NCBI GenBank assembly: GCA_022824585.1
Contig: JAJDZN010000065.1
Span: forward strand, 1 to 64,000
Direction of reading: 5' to 3'
Length of the DNA stretch: 64,000 bases
Origin: Bryobacterales bacterium
GTDB lineage: Bacteria; Acidobacteriota; Terriglobia; Bryobacterales; UBA6623
Position numbers and translations under genes: made by a program. This document shows positions 18,808-27,868 of the stretch, piece after piece (within the stretch, counting starts at the first letter, position 1; each line of letters starts with the position of its first letter). The notes below the pieces were generated by a model. That model worked only from the letters and a program-made list of their open reading frames with translations. It was not told the origin of the DNA and made no database searches.

Positions 18808-19124
18808 ACCAACCGTAGGGTTCGAGTCGTCAGGCATGGCGACAGAATTGGACCGGTTGGGTCGTCAGGGGTGTGATGGTGAGCAGCCCGGGAGCCACTT
18901 TTCGCGACGATGCACACGTCCTGAGGCGAGATCAATGCCGCGCCGCTGACGGCGGCCTGAGCGGGGCCACTTCCCTCAGGTCGGCTTGAGTGCAGACGCT
19001 ACGCGCCTCGCGCAACTTGCTGAACCCTGCCTTCCTCGGATCTATTCGAGCGTCGATGGGGCCTCTGGACGAATGTCTGATCTGCCTTGCAAAGCATCGA
19101 TGTCCGGACGGGGGCCGGCACAGG
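18808..19124. other. Intergenic between two toxin-antitoxin pairs
   Basis: About 315 bases with no convincing gene. Short open frames here have no motif. It should contain the promoter of the MazEF-like pair at its left end and the 3' end of the VapC-like transcript at its right end. Confidence 0.45.
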
Positions 19125-19529
19125 TCATCTGAGAATCGTGATCTTGAGGTCGACCGCAGCGTGACGCAGGCGTCTGTCGAGCGACGCAATCGGCAGTCCG
19201 CGTCGCAAAGCGACCTCGAGGTAGGCCGCGTCATATACCGAGAGGTGATGCGCCCGTGCTAACGCGAGAACGACGCCCTCGTTGTGCGCTTGGTCGACGG
19301 AAATACGCATTTGGTAGAGGTCCGCCAGAGTTGCCGCCGTATCAGCGACACGCAGTCGTCCACGGCGCTCGTTCATCACCAAGGCGTTCCGCAATTCGTA
19401 CCACCAAATGCCCGGAACGACCGCCCCGTATTGGTTCACATGATGCATGGCTTGTTCGGCGACTGGCTCTGTCTCGTCCCCAAGACACCAAGAGAGAACG
19501 ACGGAATTGTCCAGTACGATGGCGCTCAA
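19125..19529 (-). CDS. vapC: PIN-domain ribonuclease toxin (VapC-like)
   Basis: A 134-residue PIN-domain protein. The acidic active-site set is visible: Asp7 in VLDNSV, Glu in WYELRN, Asp in VYDAAYLE and Asp in SLDRRL. These bind Mg2+/Mn2+ in VapC-type ribonucleases. The start overlaps the antitoxin stop by 4 bases (ATGA), so the two are translationally coupled. Family length and residues look intact. Confidence 0.88.
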   Translation of the reverse strand: MSAIVLDNSVVLSWCLGDETEPVAEQAMHHVNQYGAVVPGIWWYELRNALVMNERRGRLRVADTAATLADLYQMRISVDQAHNEGVVLALARAHHLSVYDAAYLEVALRRGLPIASLDRRLRHAAVDLKITILR

Positions 19530-19771
19530 AACCGATGCCCCTCGTGCACGGTATCGAGCAATTCAGACAACGGTGCCCGATTCAAATGCTTGCGCCGCTC
19601 GAGTATGCGTTGTGCCGCCTGCCGACTGCGACTTACTGCGTCGTCCTCCACAGGCACCATTCGAGCCACTGGACGACCCCGGCGAGTAATGGTCACAGTC
19701 TCTCCACCTGCAACCCTGTCAAGAAGACGGGCTAGATGGGTCTTGGCTTCGTACGCCCCTACGGTGTCCAT
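19526..19771 (-). CDS. Phd/YefM-type antitoxin of the PIN toxin
   Basis: An 81-residue protein. MDTVGAYEAKTHLARLLDRVAGGETVTITRRGRPVARMVP is a textbook Phd/YefM N-terminal DNA-binding domain. The C-terminal charged helix should bind the toxin. A good ribosome-binding site (GGGGAG) lies about seven bases before the ATG. The gene overlaps the downstream toxin by ATGA. A palindromic repeat just upstream is a likely operator. Confidence 0.88.
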   Translation of the reverse strand: MDTVGAYEAKTHLARLLDRVAGGETVTITRRGRPVARMVPVEDDAVSRSRQAAQRILERRKHLNRAPLSELLDTVHEGHRF

Positions 19772-19788
19772 AATTTAACTCCCCATGA

Positions 19789-19807
19789 ACTAGTCTAGCA
19801 GACTAGT
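19789..19807 (-). promoter_or_regulatory. Probable operator of the Phd/PIN operon
   Basis: ACTAGTC-TAGCA-GACTAGT is a perfect 7-base inverted repeat with a 5-base spacer, 17 bases upstream of the antitoxin start. Each half contains the palindrome ACTAGT, so on the minus strand it also reads as two direct copies of TAGACTAGT. Phd-type antitoxins bind such repeats for autoregulation; the assignment is inference from position and symmetry. Confidence 0.65.
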
Positions 19808-19902
19808 CTATTCAATTGCCGGCCTTTGCCATCCAGTCAGACCCCGCACTAGCTGCAGTTCCTCCTGATCTAGAGTCATTTCTCATCGAACGGTGCCACT
19901 GC

Positions 19903-21243
19903 CTAGACCACGTGGGCTTTACTGGGCGCCACAGACTCTTCTAGTTCGACCAACTCCCTCACCGGCTCGATGCGACCGGCCACCAGGAATGTCACCGCGA
20001 CTGCCGCGGGCGTGAGCAGGGCCACGCCCAGCAGCACGGTAGCGTAGCTGTCGGTTGCATCGAGCACCAAGCCGATCGCCGCGTTCGTCAGCACGATTCC
20101 CGCGCTGCCCCCCGTGCCGGAAAACCCGAACGCCGTGCCGACGTGCGTTGCCGGGAAGAAGTCACTTGGGAGGCTGAGGAAGTTGACTGACGCGACTTTG
20201 AAGCCGAGCGCGCCAATGCAGATGCTGACCATCGCCAGGGAGGTGTTGGGTGCGTAGGCCGCCCCTAGGCCTGCAGTCGCGGCGATGCCCGCAACGCTCA
20301 GGACGGTCTTTCGCGCCCGATTGACCGACCAACCGCGTGCGATCAGCCACGCTGTGATGCCCGAGCCACTCAAGTCGCCGAAACCGGAGGCAACGAACGG
20401 CAGCCAAGCCACGAGCCCGATCCCGGCGAGGTCCAAGCCGCGCTCGCGGGCTAGGTACTCGGGTATCCAGTACGAATAGAAGCCCCAAGCGCCGGCACTG
20501 ACGAAACGACCCAGGAAGCCAGCCCATGCTTGGCGGTAGCGGATCACGCGCAGCCACGAGACTTGCTGGTCCTTGTTGATCTTGGAGGCAGCGGCGTGCT
20601 TGGTGGACTTGCGGGTTGCCGTGAGCCAGAGGGGTAGCAGGCCGAAGCCCATTAGCCCGGTGACGATGAAGGCTGCCCGCCAGCCCCACGTAACGGCCAA
20701 CCAGCCGACGATGGGCACCGCCAACGCCGAACCAAGGCTGCTTCCGAAGTTAACGATCCCTACTCCCAGGGAACGCAGCGGGCCGAGCACTTCGTGCGCG
20801 ACGGTCTTCATCCCGGCAGGCCAGACCCCGCCTTGGCCAACGGCTAGGAGAAACCGGCAGAGTGCCAGTGAGCGGAAGCCAGCTGCCGCCCCATGCAGCG
20901 CCCCGGCGAAGGACCACCAAATGACGTAAAGCGACAGCGCCTTGCGGAAGCCCAGCAGGTCGGCCAGCCGACCGCCCACGCTGTACATGATCATGTATGT
21001 GACCATGAAGCAGTTCACCACCAAGGCGTACTCGCTGTTGGTCATGCCGAATTCGTCCCGCAGGGTCGGCGCGAGCACGGAGATCGCGATGCGGTCGATG
21101 TAGCTGGTCGTCGTGATGGCTAGCAGGATCGCGAGCAGCGTCCATGGGGTGCGGGGGCGGGATGCACCGGTACTTGCGGGCGGGGCCGGAGGCATTGCGG
21201 GGCAGGCGCGACGGCAGCCGCCCGCCGAGAGGCAATCCATCAT
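19903..21243 (-). CDS. MFS transporter, anion:cation symporter (hexuronate-type) family
   Basis: A 446-residue protein with about 12 hydrophobic segments. Segment 1 includes 'SYIDRIAISVLAPTLRDEFGMTNSEYALV', typical of the ACS/phthalate/hexuronate transporter subfamily. The 2-3 loop reads GGRLADLLGFRKALSLY, matching the MFS motif A (GxLaDrxGrk). 'GQGGVWPAGMKTVAHE' is also characteristic. It is expected to import an organic anion with protons or Na+. It is divergent from a CoA-transferase pair 40 bases away, so a carboxylate substrate fed to those enzymes is plausible but not shown. The first 30 residues are Pro/Ala-rich and the true start may be inside them. Confidence 0.82.
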   Translation of the reverse strand: MMDCLSAGGCRRACPAMPPAPPASTGASRPRTPWTLLAILLAITTTSYIDRIAISVLAPTLRDEFGMTNSEYALVVNCFMVTYMIMYSVGGRLADLLGFRKALSLYVIWWSFAGALHGAAAGFRSLALCRFLLAVGQGGVWPAGMKTVAHEVLGPLRSLGVGIVNFGSSLGSALAVPIVGWLAVTWGWRAAFIVTGLMGFGLLPLWLTATRKSTKHAAASKINKDQQVSWLRVIRYRQAWAGFLGRFVSAGAWGFYSYWIPEYLARERGLDLAGIGLVAWLPFVASGFGDLSGSGITAWLIARGWSVNRARKTVLSVAGIAATAGLGAAYAPNTSLAMVSICIGALGFKVASVNFLSLPSDFFPATHVGTAFGFSGTGGSAGIVLTNAAIGLVLDATDSYATVLLGVALLTPAAVAVTFLVAGRIEPVRELVELEESVAPSKAHVV

Positions 21244-21282
21244 AGTTGAAATTCCCGGCTCCGGGCAGTCAGACTACGTAGC

Positions 21283-22446
21283 TTGAGCCCGCGCGAAGAT
21301 CGACCCGGCGCGCTGCACGGGATCAAGGTCATTGACCTGGCCGGAACGGTCGCGACCGGCTACTGCGGCAAGCTTTTCGCCGATCTCGGGGCAGACGTGC
21401 TGTTGGTCGAGCCCCCGGAGGGCTGTCCGACCCGTCGGCTGCCGCCATTCGCGCCGGGCATCCCCGCTCCGGAGGCGAGCGGGATGCACGCCTACTTGAG
21501 CGCCAACAAGCGCAGCGTGGTCTGTCCCGACGAAGCGGCCTTGCTGGAGCTCGCCTCGGGTGCCGCGTTGGTCATAGATGACCGCCCGGGCCGCGAGCGC
21601 CCGCTGACACTGGACGAGTTGGAGAGCTGTTCGGCAGACGGGGTGCTCCTCTCGATCACGTGGTTCGGACAGACCGGACCGTACCGTGCCTTTGCCGGAA
21701 GCGATGGTGTGTGCCAGGCCCTCACGAGCCAGATCGATTGGCTGGGAGACCCGGATGGCCCGCCGGTGATTCCTGGCGGATACCAAGCCCAGATGATCGC
21801 GGGCATGACGGCTTTCGTCGCGTCGATGGGACAGATCTTGGCGCGCGAGCTGGGCAATGTCTCCGGCCCAGGTCACTTGGACGTTTCGGTCCTCGAGTCG
21901 AATCTGTGCTTTTCGGAGATCGAAGCCTTGCGAGGCTTTGCCGGCAAGCCCACGCGCGAGCGCTTGGGGGTGAACCGATTCCGCGCGACGTATCCCCTTG
22001 GCATCTATCCATGTCGCGATGGCTGGCTCGGTGTGACCGTGCTGACGCCATCGCAGTGGAACGCGTTCTGCGAGCTGCTCGGCTTCGAGGACCTCGCCGC
22101 GGTCGAGCGCTACCAGCAGAGCTTGGAGCGCCTCCAAGATGCAGACAAGCTGGATCCGCGCATCCAAGGCCGGGTCGCTCGGGAATCGGCCGCCGACCTG
22201 GCCAAGCGCGGGCAGGCGCTGCGCGTGCCGCTGACGATCGTCCCGACCATGGATCAGATCTTCGATGTCGACCAGTTCGTAGAGCGCGGGGTGTTTGCCG
22301 ATGTCACTCACCCGGACTTGGGCACGCTGCGCCTGCCGGTGAGTCCGTTTCGTCTGTATGCGATGCCGGCCGCCCAGGGTGGCGCTGTCGCTCGGTTAGG
22401 TGCCGATACTGAAGCCGCTTTGGGGCAAGCGGGGTGCGCGTCATGA
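21283..22446 (+). CDS. Class III (CaiB/BaiF) CoA-transferase, first of a coupled pair
   Basis: A 387-residue protein beginning at TTG 21283; no better upstream start exists because of the divergent MFS gene. GIKVIDLAGTVATGYCGKLFADLGADVLLVEPP is the family's N-terminal nucleotide-like fold. The catalytic aspartate, which forms the acyl anhydride, should be the Asp in GPGHLDVSVLESN. Class III enzymes move CoA between carboxylic acids such as carnitine, oxalate, formate, bile acids, benzylsuccinate or malate. The stop overlaps the next CoA-transferase start as ATGA. Pairs like this may form heteromers, as in benzylsuccinate CoA-transferase. The substrate is unknown. Confidence 0.88.
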   Translation: MSPREDRPGALHGIKVIDLAGTVATGYCGKLFADLGADVLLVEPPEGCPTRRLPPFAPGIPAPEASGMHAYLSANKRSVVCPDEAALLELASGAALVIDDRPGRERPLTLDELESCSADGVLLSITWFGQTGPYRAFAGSDGVCQALTSQIDWLGDPDGPPVIPGGYQAQMIAGMTAFVASMGQILARELGNVSGPGHLDVSVLESNLCFSEIEALRGFAGKPTRERLGVNRFRATYPLGIYPCRDGWLGVTVLTPSQWNAFCELLGFEDLAAVERYQQSLERLQDADKLDPRIQGRVARESAADLAKRGQALRVPLTIVPTMDQIFDVDQFVERGVFADVTHPDLGTLRLPVSPFRLYAMPAAQGGAVARLGADTEAALGQAGCAS

Positions 22447-23684
22447 GTCGGCCGACGTTCTTGCGGGGCTTTCGCATCATCGACCTCTCGATGGGATGGG
22501 CCGGGCCTCTGGCAAGCCGGCACTTGGCTGACATGGGTGCCCAGGTCATCAAGGTCGAGTCGTGTGTGAGGTTCGACTGGTTTCGGGGCTGGGAGTCCAG
22601 CCAGCGCTGGATCGATGACAACGAAGCGGAGAAACACGAGCCGTTCAACGCACTGAACCGCAACAAGTTCGGCGTCACGCTCGATCTCTCCAAGCGGCGC
22701 GGCCGCGACCTGTTGCTACGCTTGGTCGCAGTCTCAGACGCCGTCATCGAGAACTTTGCCGGCGAAGTGCTGCCGAAGCTCAACCTAGGCTTCGAGGTAT
22801 TCAAGGCCGTCAAGCCGGAGATTGTCATGGTCTCGATGCCGGGTTTTGGCAGCACCGGGCCGTGGAAGGAGTATCGGGCCTATGGCTCGACGACCGAACA
22901 GGCGGCCGGCCTCCCCCATCTGACGGGTCGTCCCGAGCACCCTCCGACGATGGTGCATATCGCGCTGGGCGATGCCGTGGCGGGCTTGAACGGCGCCTCC
23001 GCCATGCTGGTGGCGCTCCGCCACCTCAAGCGCACAGGGGAGGGGCAGTTCGTCGACTTATCGCACTCGGAGTGCCTTTTGCCTCTTGCGGCGCACGGCA
23101 TTGCCGAGCAGTCCTTGACCGGTGCGTCCCCTCCGAGACTGGGCAATCGCTCCCGGCATTGCGCACCGCATGGCGTCTACCCGTGCGAAGACGGCCGCTG
23201 GCTCGTGATCCAAGTGCAGAGGGAGGATCAGTGGCGGGCTTTGCAAGGCGTCCTTGGAGGCGATGTCGCAGGTTTCGGCGACCTGGCCGATCGCTTGGCG
23301 CGGTCCGACGAGCTCGACGCGGCGATCGCCGCGTGGTGTGCCCGCCGACCCGCGGCCGACGCCATGGACTCGCTGCAGGCTGCTGGCGTGCCTGCCGCAG
23401 CGGTAGCCGCTTCCAAGGAGCTCATGGCGAACCCACACCTGCGAGCCCGCCACTTCTGGAAGATCCTGGACCGGGCATACATCGGCGAGCATCCCAACGG
23501 TGTCGCGCCGTACCGGCTCCAAGACGGCCCTCTTGAAATTGAATGGCCTGCCCCGACCTTGGGCCAGCACAACCGCGAGATCCTAGGGGGGGTGTTGGGG
23601 TTGTCGGACGGAGAGTTGGCCGAGCTCGAGCGGGACGGCATTATTGGCAACCGTCCGCGCTTGCCAGGCTCAGTGGGCGAATGA
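22443..23684 (+). CDS. Class III (CaiB/BaiF) CoA-transferase, second of a coupled pair
   Basis: A 413-residue protein whose ATG at 22443 overlaps the upstream stop (ATGA). The N-terminal FRIIDLSMGWAGPLASRHLAD and the catalytic GEGQFVDLSHSECL, with the likely nucleophilic Asp, are intact. SMPGFGSTGPW is the conserved glycine loop. The C-terminus is GIIGNRPRLPGSVGE, and its stop codon overlaps the ATG of a dead carboxylase fragment. A decayed homologue of this gene lies at 34.5-34.8 kb immediately before the intact carboxylase, so this transferase was probably once cotranscribed with a carboxylase. Confidence 0.9.
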   Translation: MSRPTFLRGFRIIDLSMGWAGPLASRHLADMGAQVIKVESCVRFDWFRGWESSQRWIDDNEAEKHEPFNALNRNKFGVTLDLSKRRGRDLLLRLVAVSDAVIENFAGEVLPKLNLGFEVFKAVKPEIVMVSMPGFGSTGPWKEYRAYGSTTEQAAGLPHLTGRPEHPPTMVHIALGDAVAGLNGASAMLVALRHLKRTGEGQFVDLSHSECLLPLAAHGIAEQSLTGASPPRLGNRSRHCAPHGVYPCEDGRWLVIQVQREDQWRALQGVLGGDVAGFGDLADRLARSDELDAAIAAWCARRPAADAMDSLQAAGVPAAAVAASKELMANPHLRARHFWKILDRAYIGEHPNGVAPYRLQDGPLEIEWPAPTLGQHNREILGGVLGLSDGELAELERDGIIGNRPRLPGSVGE

Positions 23685-23854
23685 AGCCCCTGGTCTCCAA
23701 TCGCGGTGAGATCGCGGCCCGAGTTGCGCTCCCAGCAACCGCTCTCGACACCTAAGCGGTCGCAGGCTGCTCAGGGGATGCTGGCCGAGCTCTGCAAGTA
23801 CGCAAGGAGGACTGCGCCGGGCTCCAAACCGGCAAGGATCGGCTTCGAGCCTGA
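23681..23854 (+). pseudogene. Relic of the 5' end of a biotin-dependent carboxylase gene
   Basis: The ATG overlaps the CoA-transferase stop (ATGA), exactly as in the intact locus at 34815. The frame reads MKPLVSNRGEIAARVAL, matching MKLLIANRGEIAIRIAL of the intact carboxylase. It hits a TAA at 23753-23755, then in the same frame continues to resemble the carboxylase (RALQVRKEDCA versus RALHIRKADRA) until a second stop at 23852-23854. Beyond that no convincing match is seen. This is a dead, 3'-deleted copy of the carboxylase start. Confidence 0.8.
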
Positions 23855-24499
23855 GCCAGCAACTGAATCGCAGCTCCGCGACCGCGGCCTCGTATGGCCG
23901 CGACCTTCCGTGCTCCACTCGCTATTCGGCGCTTCTTGGTAGGAACCTCCGCCCTTGTCACCTTCCCGCTGCGGCACGGCCGCACGGATAGTCCGACTGC
24001 TGCCATTCGTGGGGCCAATCCAACTGGCGCACCCACCCGATCCGTGGCGCTCGAGACCAATCGCGAACAAACGCGGGACTTGTCCGAATCGTCCAAGGGA
24101 ATGGTCCCATTCCCGCCGCAACCGCTGCCGCCCGATCTGAACAAGGGGGAGTATCCGCGCCCCGATCTGGCCCGGACGAGCGAGTGACCGTTCTGCCTAA
24201 CTCACGGCGAAACCTCCGAATCGGGAGCAGCGCAGTCGGACTGGACAGCGCCTCAGCACCAAACGCATCGGCTGGTTTCGCGTCTCAGACTTGCCGCGCG
24301 CTCGGATTGGCGCCACGCGGCGCTGATGTGGTCACGCATCCTGGAAGGGCAGCAGTTGGCGGGGCGGTCGCCGAGTCTTCAGCTTCGTTCTCCCAACCAC
24401 CGGATTCAAGACATTCGCGAACGCCGGGCCCGCAGCAACAAGCCGGACATTGAATCGTTCTGAATCCTTCCCAGTGTCGAGTCGCGTGCGCCCCTGACT
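23855..24499. other. Intergenic between carboxylase relic and SNF2 island
   Basis: About 645 bases with open frames of no recognisable content on either strand. It may include further decayed carboxylase sequence too diverged to recognise by eye. It holds the 3' end of the leftward SNF2 island transcript. No clear terminator hairpin was identified. Confidence 0.45.
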
Positions 24500-26572
24500 T
24501 CACTCCTCGTGGAGGACTCCACCCAAGCGGAACAGGTTGGACAGGTCCTCCTTGTCCAAGCGAGACTCCAAGTCCATGGAAACATCATCGACCGCTTCGT
24601 CGAACAGACGTTGCTTGCCTTCCAGGATCTCGTCGATGCGCTCCTCGATCGTCCCGACGCAAGAATACTTGAACACGTTCACCTTCATTGACTGGCCGAT
24701 GCGGTGGCTTCGGTCCGCCGACTGACGCTCTGCCGCTGGATTCCACCAGCGGTCCATATAGAAGACTTACGATGCTTCTTGCAGGTTCAAGCCCACTCCC
24801 CCAACCCGCAGCGAGAGCACCAACACCTTGTGGGGATCCTCCCGCTTGAACCTGTCGATCACTTCCAATCTCTCTTCTTGGGGCGTAATCCCGGTGATTG
24901 CGAGCGGATTGAACTTTGCGAGCCGTCGGACGATGGCCGCAACGCCAAACCTTTCGTCGACGTATTGAGAGAACACGAGTGCTTTGTGACCTTGGGCCGT
25001 GAGTTCTCCGAGCCTTGCTTCGATATCGTCCAGTTTGGCGGACCGCCCCGACTTCGGATCGGCATTGCAGATCTGCTTTAGCCTCGTCAGAAGGGCGATC
25101 AGATGGTGGACACGAATATCGCGGCCCAGCCTCTCGAGGTACACGATGCCCTCGCGCTCGGCCCTCGCGTAGCTGCTCTGTTGCTCGGACTGGAGGCGAA
25201 TGGACAACTTGGTCGTCTGCTTCGCGGGCAACTCCTGAAGCACTTCGCTCTTCTTGCGACGAAGTTGCAGCTGGCGATGACGGACAGCCAATTCTTTGCC
25301 CGGCCAGAATCGCCTTGGTTCGCCCGAGTCATCGTGATCGACGAACTCCATGATCGCTGCGAGGTCATCGGCGCTGTTCTCCAGAGGAGTGCCTGTGAGC
25401 GCCCAAGAACGCTCCCGGCGTAAGTGCTTCAGAGCGCCACTGGTATGGTTGCGATTCTTGATCCGTTGGGCTTCGTCTGCGACAACCAAGCCCCATGTCC
25501 GTCGCCAAACCTGCGATTGGGAGTCCCTTTCGAATTCGGCGCGGAGCGTGTCGTAGCTGGCAAGAAAGACCTCGGCCTCGATCGACCAAAGCCAATCGCG
25601 GTCCGATGCCGGACCTCTGACGATCACAGCGCGGACCTCTGGGGCCCACTTGCGGATCTCTCGTCGCCATTGCTCCAAGATGCTGGCGGGAGCGACGATC
25701 AGGCCGTCTCTCACGGCCTTGCGCAGCAAGAGCACGCGTAGCGCTGCAATGGCTTGGAGGGTCTTGCCAAGGCCCATGTCGTCCGCCAGCAGTAGTCGGC
25801 GGTTGGCGACCAAAGCACGCACCCCATCGATCTGGAACGGCAGCAACTCACCTGGCCAATCGAGCTCGGTGGCTTGACAGCGCGCCTCGTTCGGGGCCGC
25901 GAGCAGTTCGCGCAGCCGATCGACTAAAGGCGGCGTGGCACGGTTTGCGGCACCCATTCCACGCAGAGGATCGAGCAGGCCGGGGCCCGTGGCCAAGTCG
26001 ACTGCGATGGCCACGCCTGCACTGGCTGTCCATTCGCGCAATGCGCGGTCCGAATCGAGTACATCCATTGCTTTGGCGACTCGATCTAGGGGTTCCAAGG
26101 GATCCGCCCTTGACAATGCAGTGTCGATAAGGCTCTTCGCCTGCGAGGCCTGTGCCGAGTTCGCCGCGCTGCGGCCCGGGCGGAGAGCCGATGGTTCGCT
26201 AGACACCCAAGTGTAGGTCGTGCGGGCTGCATTCCGGAAAGCCGCGGCGAACGGCAGTCCCCCTTCCAAGCCACACTCTCTGATCGCACTGATGGCCCCG
26301 GTATCGGAGGCGATCAGGACGGTCGGGGTGGGTGCTGCCGACCGAAAGACTGACCGCAAGCAGGCCAGTTGAATCCGGCGCCCTAGTTCCGCAGCGGAGA
26401 TGCGCGAAGTCTGCCTTCGGTCAGCGCGGGAGAAGCAGAAGCCGAGCGGTTCACCCTCGGCCGTGGTTTGAAATAGCGCCGCGGCGCAGCCTTGGCTGTC
26501 TGCTCGGCAATGAAGCCAACCTATGGCTGCTGGCGGGCGACCTGTTGCCGAACGCTCCAAGTGGACAGGCAC
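24500..26572 (-). pseudogene. SNF2-family helicase with one in-frame stop codon
   Basis: An N-terminal region of about 240 residues is followed by a complete SNF2 core. The Walker A is ADDMGLGKTLQ near residue 267, the DEAD-like box is VADEAQRIKN, then ALTGTPLENS, and VFSQY and GGVGLNLQEAS in the second RecA lobe. At 24767-24769 a TAA interrupts the frame between LNLQEAS and VFYMDRWWNPAAERQSADRSHRIGQ. In SNF2 proteins this point is normally a tyrosine or similar, so a single TAC-to-TAA change explains it. Translation gives a 601-residue protein lacking helicase motifs V-end and VI (the arginine finger), plus an 86-codon 3' piece. It is the last gene of a five-gene leftward operon, 54 bases after the BREX-type ATPase. 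It is either a recent pseudogene, a sequencing error, or a readthrough case. Confidence 0.85.
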
Positions 26573-26626
26573 TTGAGGAAGCCCTCACCGGTGGGATGCC
26601 GCAGAATCCGCCGAGGAGAATCCAGC

Positions 26627-27868
26627 CTAATCGCCGGCTTCCGCGCCAACGTCCGATTGCTCGTCGTAGCGAACGTGGTGAACCTCGCTCTCGATTTCTG
26701 GTCGCGAGTCCGGAAACAACCTCTTCAAGTCCCATTCGTTGATCGCGGCCCGCACCTTGTAGCGCATGCGATTCTGCGCAGACACGCTGCCTGCCACCGG
26801 GTGGTGCTCAGGAGCCTCCCATCCGTACGCTTCGCTATACAGCTCGCGCAATGTCTCGATGGCCGCGCGGACCTCTTCATCAGCCGGACTTTGCAACTGC
26901 ATGCAGCGACTCCCGAGAGCGTCCATGCCATTGATTGCGTCGCTGACGATGGATTCGAAGCGAGGCCTCGCTTGCAGCTTGGGGGGTGCATTCTCGGCGT
27001 CGTTCTTGCCATGACTGCTGATGACCGTAGTGTGGAAGTCTGGTGTTACTGTTCCGACGGTGACAAGTCCCGGATGGTTGGAGATATCGAGCCACCTAGA
27101 CAGTTCGGCATAGGACCGTCCTCGCTGTAGGACGGAATACGAGGCCAGAAGCTCGAGTTCGTCGAGTAGGATCACCCAGCCCGCATAGCCGGCCCCCTTG
27201 ATCATCTCCACGAGAAAGCGCAACCGCTGGGGAGGGAGCTCGGCAGCCTTCGGAGTGCGAACACCTATGTACTTCCGTTCCCCGATCTCCCGCAAGCCCG
27301 CCTTGATGAGGGCCACCCTGATCCGATCACCCGCCCAGAACCCCTCGATCCAGCTCTTGAGTTCGGGATCCCTGGACCTGATATAGGCCATCAAGCTCGC
27401 TTCGAAAACTCCGTGCAGGTCCCCCTTGAAAGTCGACCGCGCAACCGATGCCACGAAATCGGCGAATCTGTCAGTGCTCTGTTTCTCGGCCAGCTCGAGC
27501 TCTTCGACCAAGCGCCCCGTCCGCTGTGGCACGGTTGCGTTGTCAACCGCGGCCTTTAACACCTTGTTTAGGTCGTAGAACGGCGTCTCTTTGCTAACGG
27601 CCACACTGCTACAGACGAAGCCCTCGTCTAGAGCGATGTGCTCCAGATGCGCCAGCAGGTGCGACTTGCCGACGCCGAAATCTCCAGCAACGAGCATTCC
27701 ATCGGCGGATCTTCCGTCCTTGGTGTCGCCGAGGGTCTCCCGAAACCGGTCCTCGATCGCCTGCTGGTTGCAGCCGAGCTGTCGGACCGCATCACTGTTG
27801 GGCACGCCATTGCGGAGGGCCTCGATGGCGCGTCGCCTAGCGAGCGCTCCGTCCTCATTCGGCGCCAT
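26627..27868 (-). CDS. BREX-type P-loop ATPase (DUF2791-like)
   Basis: A 413-residue protein. Walker A is AGDFGVGKSHL at residues 61-71; Walker B is WVILLDELELLA at 231-242. Between them are FKGDLHGVFEA and the 'LPPQRLRFLVEMIKGAGYAGWVILLDE' pattern typical of BREX-system ATP-binding (DUF2791/BrxD-like) proteins. After Walker B comes 'YAELSRWLDISNHPGLVTVGTVTPDF', another family hallmark. An N-terminal 'ARRRAIEALRNGVPNSDAVRQLG' helix also fits that family. Such ATPases occur in BREX type 2, Shango-like and related defence loci. It overlaps the 3' end of the upstream gene by 14 bases. It probably works with the SNF2 helicases of the operon. Confidence 0.85.
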   Translation of the reverse strand: MAPNEDGALARRRAIEALRNGVPNSDAVRQLGCNQQAIEDRFRETLGDTKDGRSADGMLVAGDFGVGKSHLLAHLEHIALDEGFVCSSVAVSKETPFYDLNKVLKAAVDNATVPQRTGRLVEELELAEKQSTDRFADFVASVARSTFKGDLHGVFEASLMAYIRSRDPELKSWIEGFWAGDRIRVALIKAGLREIGERKYIGVRTPKAAELPPQRLRFLVEMIKGAGYAGWVILLDELELLASYSVLQRGRSYAELSRWLDISNHPGLVTVGTVTPDFHTTVISSHGKNDAENAPPKLQARPRFESIVSDAINGMDALGSRCMQLQSPADEEVRAAIETLRELYSEAYGWEAPEHHPVAGSVSAQNRMRYKVRAAINEWDLKRLFPDSRPEIESEVHHVRYDEQSDVGAEAGD

